A DNA stretch of 34,481 nucleotides from Candidatus Gastranaerophilales bacterium (GTDB lineage: Bacteria > Cyanobacteriota > Vampirovibrionia > Gastranaerophilales > Gastranaerophilaceae), in the NCBI GenBank assembly GCA_944325675.1, contig CALVAZ010000044.1:1-34481 (forward strand). The letters are read 5' to 3'. The notes beneath the pieces are model-generated. The model was not told where the DNA came from and did no database searches. It saw only the letters and a program-made list of their open reading frames with translations. Shown in pieces: positions 1 to 6,308 of the stretch (its first letter is position 1; each line of letters opens with the position of its first letter). Both the position numbers and the translations under genes were made by a program.

Positions 1-47
1 ATGCACCTGTATTACAAAATGTAACCAAAAATTAAGAAATATTAATT

Positions 48-152
48 ATGGCTGAAAACATGTCAACATCATGGTTTCGGGAGTTAATAAAAGGAGGTGA
101 AAAGCTTAAAAATAAAATAGTTGTCCACCTAAAAAGGTTAGAGTACAATTAA
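48..152 (+). CDS. possible 34-residue small protein
   Basis: A short open frame begins with ATG at 48 and ends with TAA at 150-152. An in-frame stop at 33-35 bounds it upstream. The product would be a basic 34-residue peptide (MAENMSTSWFRELIKGG at its N-terminus) without an obvious membrane segment. There is no ribosome-binding site before the ATG. A perfect anti-Shine-Dalgarno match lies inside the frame at 91-100, and the yggS promoter overlaps its end. It could be a real small gene, a relic, or chance; I do not recognise it. Confidence 0.25.
   Translation: MAENMSTSWFRELIKGGEKLKNKIVVHLKRLEYN
121..149 (+). promoter_or_regulatory. sigma70 promoter for yggS-sepF
   Basis: TTGTCC at 121-126 and TACAAT at 144-149 are separated by exactly 17 nt, close to the housekeeping consensus. 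The predicted start near 156 gives a leader of about 35 nt before yggS. Confidence 0.6.
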
Positions 153-188
153 GATATGCTCTGATTTGCGGGCGGATTTCTTGTAGGG

Positions 189-863
189 GTGAAGATGACA
201 CAAGAGACAATTAAAAGAAATCTTTTGCAAATACAAGAAGAAATTGCACCTTATAGACCAAATATTATTGCAGTTACAAAGTATTTTGACCAAAATGCCA
301 TAATTGATGCTTATAAAGCAGGATTAAGGGATTTTGCAGAATCCAGAGTAATTGAGGCATTTGAGAAGATTAACGGTTTGCCGTTGGAAATAAAAGAAAA
401 TTCCAAGTTCCACTTTATCGGGCATTTACAGACCAATAAAGTTAAAAAAGCGGTAGAGACCTTTGATTATATTCATTCTGTTGACTCGCTGAGACTGGCA
501 GAGAAGATTTCAGAGGAGGCAGGGAAAATCGGTAAAAAACAAAAAGTTTTGATCCAGGTTAACAATGCGGAAGAAGAACAAAAATTCGGACTTTCTAAGA
601 AAGAACTTAACCAAGTTTTTGGGGAAATAATCAAACTTGATAATCTTGAAGTTGTGGGAGTTATGAATATGGCTCCTTTGGGTGCCGAGGACGATGAATT
701 GAAAAAATTATTCTCTGAAATCTTTGAAATCAGGAATAATCTTGAAAAGGAATTTAACTGCAATTTAAAGGAAATTTCTATGGGGATGAGTCAAGATTAT
801 AAAATCGCAGCCCGTGAGGGTTCAACGATGCTGAGAATTGGTAGAAAATTATTTGAAAAATAA
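189..863 (+). CDS. yggS: YggS/PROSC-family pyridoxal-phosphate homeostasis protein
   Basis: This cytosolic PLP-binding protein has an alanine-racemase-like TIM-barrel fold and buffers the cell's vitamin B6 cofactor; it is not thought to have an enzymatic reaction. The 224-residue length is normal. Family signatures are visible: AVTKYF near residue 30 (the PLP lysine region), FHFIGHLQTNK near 75, HSVDS near 95, VGVMNMAP near 157, and MGMSQDYKIAAREGSTMLRIG near the C-terminus, which binds the PLP phosphate. The start is uncertain. GTG at 189 and ATG at 195 are both in frame, and the GGGGTGA stretch could serve neither with ideal spacing. It lies 14 nt upstream of sepF, a linkage also seen in Gram-positive bacteria and cyanobacteria (PipY), so the two are probably co-transcribed from the promoter at 121-149. 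Confidence 0.93.
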   Translation: MKMTQETIKRNLLQIQEEIAPYRPNIIAVTKYFDQNAIIDAYKAGLRDFAESRVIEAFEKINGLPLEIKENSKFHFIGHLQTNKVKKAVETFDYIHSVDSLRLAEKISEEAGKIGKKQKVLIQVNNAEEEQKFGLSKKELNQVFGEIIKLDNLEVVGVMNMAPLGAEDDELKKLFSEIFEIRNNLEKEFNCNLKEISMGMSQDYKIAAREGSTMLRIGRKLFEK

Positions 864-877
864 ACGGAGGAATAACG

Positions 878-1378
878 GTGGCAGTAGTAACAGACAAAAT
901 TAAATCAGTAGTAGATTTCTTGGTAAAAGGTTTTGAACCTAGAGAAACAATTTTTGATGAAATGGCAGAAGAAATGGGCGATGAATATGAAGTTCAAGAT
1001 AATTTGGCAGTTGATCCTAAATATTCATACCAATCAAATATAGATAAGACAAGCGATTTGAAAGTGGTTAATCATCCAAACTTTAGAGGTTATGAAGTTA
1101 TTGTTATGGAACCGCGTTCATTTGATGATGCAGCAAGCATAGTTCAATATTTAAAAGACAGAAAAACAATCGTTTTGAATCTTCATCTTTTAGATAAAGA
1201 ACAATCCCAACGTACAATTGATTTTGTTTGTGGTGCGGCACATGCATTGAACGGCAAACCTCAAAAAGTTGGCGATTTAGTTTTTGTATTCACTCCGAGT
1301 AATGTAACTTTGTCTGTTGAATTGAATGCAAATCAAAATAAATTTAATGATTCTTTGTGGAGAGCTCCTTTACAATAG
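878..1378 (+). CDS. sepF: cell division protein SepF
   Basis: SepF tethers FtsZ filaments to the membrane and helps assemble the division ring. The 166-residue protein has the usual layout. It starts with an N-terminal amphipathic helix (IKSVVDFLVKGF, residues about 8-19) that would bind the membrane. An acidic linker follows, and then the compact DUF552 dimerisation domain from about residue 75, with VMEPRSFDDA, IVLNLHLLD, RTIDFVCGAAHAL and FVFTPSNV. The start codon is GTG at 878, supported by CGGAGG at 865-870 with 7 nt spacing. It follows yggS and sits two genes before ftsZ, its partner, so this is a division cluster. A terminator at 1427-1447 ends the unit. Confidence 0.93.
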   Translation: MAVVTDKIKSVVDFLVKGFEPRETIFDEMAEEMGDEYEVQDNLAVDPKYSYQSNIDKTSDLKVVNHPNFRGYEVIVMEPRSFDDAASIVQYLKDRKTIVLNLHLLDKEQSQRTIDFVCGAAHALNGKPQKVGDLVFVFTPSNVTLSVELNANQNKFNDSLWRAPLQ

Positions 1379-1426
1379 GAGATTAGCAATAGATTCATTG
1401 GGTATGAGAAGAGATAGTTGTATATA

Positions 1427-1450
1427 GGGAACGTAAGTTCCCTTTTTATT
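1427..1450 (+). terminator. Rho-independent terminator after sepF
   Basis: A perfect 6-bp stem GGGAAC/GTTCCC with a GTAA loop (1427-1442) is followed by TTTTT and an AT-rich tail. Confidence 0.85.
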
Positions 1451-1456
1451 TACAGG

Positions 1457-1484
1457 TTGTAGAATTATTATTTTGTGATATAAG
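1457..1484 (+). promoter_or_regulatory. promoter for nadK, probably giving a leaderless mRNA
   Basis: TTGTAG (1457-1462), a 16-nt spacer, and TATAAG (1479-1484) preceded by TGA (extended -10). The -10 box ends 6 nt before the nadK ATG, so transcription would begin at or next to the start codon. Confidence 0.5.
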
Positions 1485-1490
1485 TTTTTT

Positions 1491-2288
1491 ATGAAGAGTT
1501 TTGCGATTGCATATAATGAAAAAATAGAGTCTTCTGCAGATGTTATGATGGAGTTGAAAGAGGTATTAATCCAAAATAATATTTGTGCAGATGCATTCGA
1601 TATTGATAATTTAAAAAGCGGATACGATTTTGTTTTTGTAATAGGCGGCGATGGTACAATTTTAAAGGCGGCAAGATTTTATGCCAAAAGTTCAACCCCG
1701 ATTTTTGGTGTAAACTTGGGGCGTTTAGGGTATTTGTCACAATCTTCAAAAAGTGATATCAAAAGTTCAGTTGAAAAAATTCTTAAAGGTGAATATCGTA
1801 CAGAAACAAGAATTATGCTGCAAAGCGGTGACAAGGTCGCCCTTAATGATTTTGTAGTAAAAGGAACAACTACGGGCAGAACTTCAAGATTTTCTCTAAA
1901 AATTAACGGTAAACTTGTTTGTGATTATTTGGCTGACGGAATTATTGTTACTACCCCGACAGGTTCAACAGCATATGGGTTATCTGCAGGCGGACCTGTT
2001 ATTTCTCCGAAGTTAAATGCATTTGTAATAGTTCCTATTTGCCCTCATACCCTCACTGCAAGGCCTATTGTAATTCCTGACGATGAAATTATTACGATTT
2101 GTTCAGATAAGGACTTGACAAACTATGTTGTGTCTACCGATGGTCAGGAATTTTATGAGTTTGCTAAAGAAATTGAAATTAAAAAATCTGAATATCCAGC
2201 CTATTTGGCGCTTTTGGACGATACGGAATTTTATTCAATTTTGAGAAATAAACTTCATTGGGGAATTTCTCCGGCTCAAATTAAATAA
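1491..2288 (+). CDS. nadK: NAD kinase (ATP-dependent NAD+ to NADP+)
   Basis: This enzyme phosphorylates NAD+ at the 2'-hydroxyl of the adenosine ribose and is the only route to NADP. The 265-residue length suits the compact bacterial form. The diagnostic motifs are present: FVIGGDGTILKAAR (GGDG, about residues 50-63), GVNLGRLGYL near 75, DGIIVTTPTGSTAYGLSAGGP (residues about 150-170, NAD-binding and catalytic region), and a C-terminal STDGQ. The ATG at 1491 has no ribosome-binding site but sits 6 nt from a -10 box, which suggests leaderless translation. It lies between sepF and ftsZ, separated from both by a terminator or intergenic spacer, so it is probably its own transcription unit. Confidence 0.95.
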   Translation: MKSFAIAYNEKIESSADVMMELKEVLIQNNICADAFDIDNLKSGYDFVFVIGGDGTILKAARFYAKSSTPIFGVNLGRLGYLSQSSKSDIKSSVEKILKGEYRTETRIMLQSGDKVALNDFVVKGTTTGRTSRFSLKINGKLVCDYLADGIIVTTPTGSTAYGLSAGGPVISPKLNAFVIVPICPHTLTARPIVIPDDEIITICSDKDLTNYVVSTDGQEFYEFAKEIEIKKSEYPAYLALLDDTEFYSILRNKLHWGISPAQIK

Positions 2289-2378
2289 ATTTTAAAAAAT
2301 ATATTAACTTTTGTTCATAATTGGCATGGAAATTATTGTACTTTTTTTCTATTTAAAATAGTATGTTATTATATTATT

Positions 2379-2404
2379 GTCGAACCCGCTTAGTCGACGT
2401 GGGT
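2379..2404 (+). promoter_or_regulatory. paired inverted repeats upstream of ftsZ
   Basis: GTCGA (2379-2383) can pair with TCGAC (2394-2398). The intervening ACCCGC (2384-2389) can instead pair with GTGGGT (2399-2404). The two stems interleave with no linker, so they should exclude each other. A weak TATATT (2370-2375) lies just upstream. It could be an operator or a leader structure; function unknown. Confidence 0.35.
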
Positions 2405-2453
2405 AAGAAAAGCTGAAAAATAAGTAATAATCAATATATAAGAGGTAAAAATA

Positions 2454-3611
2454 GTGGAAAATTTCGTATCAGATATCTTTGCTAGAAAAGATGAAACAAC
2501 CAGCACTCCAGTTAACAGGTCTCCAATTAATCCTACTAATATTAAAGTAGTCGGCGTGGGCGGTGGCGGCGGAAACGCAGTTAACCGAATGATTAAAGCC
2601 GGATTGTCAGGTGTTGAGTTCTGGTTGATGAATACAGATTTACAAGTTTTGGAATATGGCCAAACAAAAAATAAAATTCAATTGGGTGCATCTTCTACAA
2701 ATGGCTTAGGCGCCGGTGGTGATCCTTCAATCGGTGAAAAAGCTGCAGAAGAAGCTCAACAAGAAATAACAAATGCTTTAGAAGGCGCTGATATGGTGTT
2801 TATTACTGCAGGTATGGGCGGTGGAACAGGTACAGGTGCAGCTCCTGTCGTTGCAAAAATTGCTAAGGAATTAGGTATTTTAACAATTGCTGTTGTTACA
2901 AAACCTTTCTCTTGGGAAGGTAAGAAAAGACAAAATCAAGCTGTTCAAGGTTTGGAAAAGCTCAGAGAAGCAGTTGATGCGGTTATTGTAATACCTAATG
3001 ATAAATTATTGCAAGTTGTTGATAGACAAGTTTCATTAACAGAATCCTTTATTATCGTTGATGAGGTTCTTTTAAGAGGTGTTCAAGGTATTTCTGATAT
3101 TATTACAGTACCCGGTCTTATCAACGTTGACTTCGCTGATGTTAAAAATGTTATGCAAGCATCAGGTTCAGCTCTTATGGGTATTGGGCGCGGTCAAGGT
3201 GAAGGCAGAGCTATTAAAGCTGCTGAAATCGCTATCAATTCTCAATTGCTTGAAACTTCAATCAACGGTGCTTCCGGTGTAATTGTTAACATTACCGGCG
3301 GTCCTGATATGACACTTCACGAAATTACTGATGCTGCAAATATTATTCATGATGCTGTTCTTGATGATGCAACTGTTATTATCGGTACTGCAGTTAATGA
3401 AAATATTCAAGGCGAAATTCAAGTTACTGTTATTGCAACAGGATTTGAGTTAAAAAATCAATCTGTTGAAGCAAAAACAGAAACAAGACAATTAAATGCA
3501 GCTGACTTCTTTGCAAGCACAGGCTCATTTAATCAACCAAGAAGAACTTCTATACCGGAAGTTTCACCAAGTTTTACAAATATTGAAATTCCGGATTTCT
3601 TGAAGAAGTGA
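2454..3611 (+). CDS. ftsZ: cell division GTPase FtsZ
   Basis: FtsZ is the tubulin-like GTPase that polymerises into the cytokinetic ring at midcell. The 385-residue protein shows a variable N-terminal tail, [16 protein letters not shown] near residue 32, the tubulin signature [13 protein letters not shown] near 122-134, the T7-loop region [10 protein letters not shown] near 225, and a C-terminal domain with [13 protein letters not shown]. After a linker it ends in IEIPDFLKK, the conserved peptide that binds SepF and other anchors. The start is GTG at 2454, supported by AGAGGT with about 7 nt spacing; an ATG-type start is not available nearby. sepF upstream is the expected membrane anchor. A strong terminator follows. 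Confidence 0.98.
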   Translation: MENFVSDIFARKDETTSTPVNRSPINPTNIKVVGVGGGGGNAVNRMIKAGLSGVEFWLMNTDLQVLEYGQTKNKIQLGASSTNGLGAGGDPSIGEKAAEEAQQEITNALEGADMVFITAGMGGGTGTGAAPVVAKIAKELGILTIAVVTKPFSWEGKKRQNQAVQGLEKLREAVDAVIVIPNDKLLQVVDRQVSLTESFIIVDEVLLRGVQGISDIITVPGLINVDFADVKNVMQASGSALMGIGRGQGEGRAIKAAEIAINSQLLETSINGASGVIVNITGGPDMTLHEITDAANIIHDAVLDDATVIIGTAVNENIQGEIQVTVIATGFELKNQSVEAKTETRQLNAADFFASTGSFNQPRRTSIPEVSPSFTNIEIPDFLKK

Positions 3612-3644
3612 TGATTTAAATAAACTGAAGTATGAAAAAGTGGG

Positions 3645-3672
3645 GGGACGAAGAAATTCGTCCCTTTTTATA
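3645..3672 (+). terminator. Rho-independent terminator after ftsZ
   Basis: An 8-bp perfect stem GGGACGAA/TTCGTCCC with a GAAA tetraloop (3645-3664) is followed by TTTTTAT. Confidence 0.93.
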
Positions 3673-3826
3673 TATAAAGGAAAAAGCGTGCCTTAAATTT
3701 TTTAAAGGCTGTAATATAGGTTTATTTATATAGTTTTAATTTCCGGATATTTATTTTTAAGGGTAATGATTTTTAAAAATTATACCTGAAGTATGAATTA
3801 GGCATAATATTTGATTTATGGATAAC

Positions 3827-3860
3827 AAAAAAGACCGCCTTAACAAGACGGTCTTTTTTT
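3827..3860 (-). terminator. bidirectional terminator downstream of fba
   Basis: AAAAAAGACCG (3827-3837) pairs with CGGTCTTTTTT (3849-3859), giving a T-run on both strands. It lies 21 nt beyond the fba stop codon and would also stop any readthrough from the ftsZ side. The 3673-3826 stretch before it contains nothing else I can identify. Confidence 0.9.
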
Positions 3861-3880
3861 ATTATTTTGATTTGCAAACA

Positions 3881-4840
3881 TTAATCTTTTGCATGACCGG
3901 CTGTACCTAAAACGTCACGCATTTTGTGCATAACCATTTCTTTGACAGCTGTTCTGCCAGGTCCCATGTATTCACGTGGGTCGAATTTTTCAGGATGTTC
4001 TATAAAGAATTCTCTGATAGTTGAAGTCATTGCAAGTCTTAAGTCTGTATCAATGTTAATTTTAGCAACACCGTGTTTAGAAGCATATGCTAACATATCT
4101 TCAGGAACACCTTGTGCATCAGGCAAGTTACCGCCAAATTTATTGCATTTTTCAACGAATTCTTTAGGAACTGATGAAGAACCGTGAAGAACTAGCGGGT
4201 AGTCATAACCAACAGCTTCATTAACGGCTTTTTTAATTTCAGCTAATCTTTCAAAATCAAGTTTAGCTTCACCTTTAAATTTGTAAGCACCGTGTGAAGT
4301 ACCGATAGCAACAGCTAGAGAATCACAACCGGTTTCTTTAACAAATCTCGCAGCTTCTTCAGGATCTGTGTATGTTGAATCTTTTGCGTGAACTTTAACG
4401 TCATCTTCAACACCTGCAAGTTTACCCAATTCAGCTTCAACTGAAACTCCGCGTGGATGAGCATAATCAACAACTTGTTTTGTTAATTTGATATTTTCTT
4501 CCAATGGGAATCTTGATCCGTCAATCATAACTGATGAGAATCCACCGTCAATACAAGCTTTACAAATTTCAAAATCAGCACCGTGATCTAAGTGCAAAGC
4601 AATAGGAACTGTTGTTGTTGCCAAAGCAGCTTCAACAAGTTTCAATAAGTATGTTTGGTTAGCATATTTTCTTGCACCTGCAGAAACCTGTAAGATAATA
4701 GGTGATTGAGTTTCTTCTGCAGCTTCTGCAATACCTTGAAGAATTTCCATGTTGTTAACGTTGTAAGCACCAATAGCGTATCCGCCGGCTAATGCTTTTT
4801 TGAACATTTCGCCTGTTCCAACTAATTTTCTTTCACTCAT
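3881..4840 (-). CDS. fba: class II fructose-1,6-bisphosphate aldolase
   Basis: This zinc-dependent enzyme cleaves fructose-1,6-bisphosphate to dihydroxyacetone phosphate and glyceraldehyde-3-phosphate in glycolysis, and runs in reverse in gluconeogenesis. The 319-residue protein shows the class II hallmarks: YNVNNMEILQGI near 25, HLDHGADFE near 83 (catalytic Asp and a zinc-binding His), VEAELGKLAG near 133 (zinc-binding region), AIGTSHGAYKFKG near 178 and LHGSSSVP near 209 (the other zinc histidines), and the NIDTDLRLA phosphate site. The ATG at 4840 is backed by AAGGAG with 7-nt spacing. It is monocistronic, with a terminator at 3827-3860. Its upstream region has a repeated 9-mer. Confidence 0.97.
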   Translation of the reverse strand: MSERKLVGTGEMFKKALAGGYAIGAYNVNNMEILQGIAEAAEETQSPIILQVSAGARKYANQTYLLKLVEAALATTTVPIALHLDHGADFEICKACIDGGFSSVMIDGSRFPLEENIKLTKQVVDYAHPRGVSVEAELGKLAGVEDDVKVHAKDSTYTDPEEAARFVKETGCDSLAVAIGTSHGAYKFKGEAKLDFERLAEIKKAVNEAVGYDYPLVLHGSSSVPKEFVEKCNKFGGNLPDAQGVPEDMLAYASKHGVAKINIDTDLRLAMTSTIREFFIEHPEKFDPREYMGPGRTAVKEMVMHKMRDVLGTAGHAKD

Positions 4841-4877
4841 TTGAGTTCTCCTTCTTTCTGTAAAAATTTACACACAT

Positions 4878-4914
4878 CAAGTGTATTACAAACATTTCCT
4901 GATTACAAGTGTAT
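4878..4914. repeat. direct repeat upstream of fba
   Basis: CAAGTGTAT occurs at 4878-4886 and again at 4906-4914, 28 nt apart start to start, in the fba/5092 divergent intergenic region. Possible regulator half-sites; chance is not excluded in such AT-rich DNA. Confidence 0.3.
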
Positions 4915-4962
4915 ATAAAGTTGTGGATATACATTAAGATATATTAAAAATATTGAGAACTC

Positions 4963-4991
4963 TTTACAAAGCTGAAAAATACTGCTATAAT
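4963..4991 (+). promoter_or_regulatory. sigma70 promoter for the 5092 gene
   Basis: TTTACA (4963-4968), exactly 17 nt, then TATAAT (4986-4991) preceded by TGC, an extended -10. The predicted leader is about 94 nt. Confidence 0.8.
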
Positions 4992-5091
4992 GGCTCTATA
5001 AGGTTAGTGAATTAAGAAAATAAAATAATAGTGGTAGCAAAAAACGTTTTTAGGCTCTTTATATGGGTAATTACTAAAAACAGGAGTTGAT

Positions 5092-6207
5092 ATGGCAATA
5101 CAATCGATATCAAGTGTTACAAATAAGGGTTATTCCAATATAAGTTTTGGGAAACGCTCAGAAAAAGCTGAAAAAAATCACAATATTACAAGTCCTGTGA
5201 AGGCAATTCCTTTAGCGGTATTAATCGCGATGAGTCCTTTAACGACCACAAAAGCCGCTGATATTATGCGAGATGAGAATAATGTTAATAAAGTTGAGCT
5301 TGCGGAAGCTCAGCAGAGTAGAGGCAGAGTTTTAATATACGGTGATGTTTTCAAAACTCAAAACGGTTCTAATGTCACGGTGATGGCGTTTAATACAAAG
5401 GGTGGTAAGGATAGCTATGATCAAATAGTATTAAAAGTAGGTGATTATACCTTTGAGGCAAAAGATCTCGTTGAAAGAGAAGTATATCTATATTCTGGTA
5501 ATGGTGGTAAAGAGGGACCTTTAATATTTAAAGAAGTGATCGGAGAAGTTGAACATAATGGCAAAAAAGAACGCTTCAGTTTCTTGGATCCTAATGTTGT
5601 AGGCTTTGTGGAAGCGATAGTGTCACAAAATACAAATCAAAGCAATATCAGAGGTGTTCGTAAAGCTCAGAATAATCTTGTTATTGCGGATGAAAAAGGG
5701 AATTTGCTTTTTGTTTCCAATGATTATTTGAACAAAGAATTTTTGCCGACTATGAAAAAAGCATTTGAAACAGCTTCTTCCGGTGATGAAATAATTAATC
5801 GTAAGTTAAAAGAGCAAATGAATGCTCAAGAACTTGGAAGTATGGATGTTGAAGGATTATTTGGGAACTATACACTTAAATTTTATGATGTAGATGGTAA
5901 TAGAGATAATTACGAACATATTTATGTCCAAAAAAGTGGGGAAAAAGAATTTATAGTTACTGGTATCAATAGTATTGACAGCAGACTTCACGGTGTTGAC
6001 GAAGTTATGTCTATGGGTCAAATTCATGCTATTTTATTACAACCAAATCTTATTGCGGCTGCTGCTCACGAAGTCCCCTATATTATGACCGATGATGCAC
6101 TTGCAAAGGCAATTGTTGCTGCAATGTCTTCACCCGAATACAATAAAGATAAGTCATCTATATCAGTTACTGAATATGTGTCCAATTTGGCACTAGGTGA
6201 TGATTAA
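5092..6207 (+). CDS. unrecognised protein with N-terminal ISFG motif and hydrophobic segment
   Basis: I do not recognise this 371-residue protein. The N-terminus is Ser/Asn-rich and carries NISFGKR at residues 17-23, a motif shared with two other unknown proteins in the window. A hydrophobic stretch follows at about 42-58 (AIPLAVLIAMSPL) and ends in TKAAD. That resembles a signal peptide or membrane anchor, although the preceding 40 residues are longer than a usual n-region. The rest is a soluble, mixed-charge sequence with many beta-like stretches (VLIYGDVF, VTVMAFNT, YDQIVLKVGDYTFEA). The segments at about 75-130 and 255-300 look loosely alike (…DSYDQIVLKVG…, …DNYEHIYVQKSG…), suggesting a duplicated domain. 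CAGGAG sits 6 nt before the ATG. It has its own strong promoter and terminator. Confidence 0.85.
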   Translation: MAIQSISSVTNKGYSNISFGKRSEKAEKNHNITSPVKAIPLAVLIAMSPLTTTKAADIMRDENNVNKVELAEAQQSRGRVLIYGDVFKTQNGSNVTVMAFNTKGGKDSYDQIVLKVGDYTFEAKDLVEREVYLYSGNGGKEGPLIFKEVIGEVEHNGKKERFSFLDPNVVGFVEAIVSQNTNQSNIRGVRKAQNNLVIADEKGNLLFVSNDYLNKEFLPTMKKAFETASSGDEIINRKLKEQMNAQELGSMDVEGLFGNYTLKFYDVDGNRDNYEHIYVQKSGEKEFIVTGINSIDSRLHGVDEVMSMGQIHAILLQPNLIAAAAHEVPYIMTDDALAKAIVAAMSSPEYNKDKSSISVTEYVSNLALGDD

Positions 6208-6240
6208 TGTGTTTAGTTTGTAAACAAATGTAACAACATG

Positions 6241-6278
6241 AAAACATGCTGAAATAGAGCATTTTGGCATGTTTTTAT
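6241..6278 (+). terminator. Rho-independent terminator after the 5092 gene
   Basis: AAAACATGC (6241-6249) pairs with GCATGTTTT (6267-6275), a 9-bp perfect stem, followed by a T/A tail. The 17-nt loop can form further pairs. Confidence 0.75.
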
Positions 6279-6308
6279 ATAAATAAGTGTTAAAATAGAG
6301 AGAAAATA

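Noticed and set aside
3631-3735. 33-codon frame starting MKKWGDEE after ftsZ
   Set aside because: It runs through the ftsZ terminator and has no ribosome-binding site; coding is unlikely.
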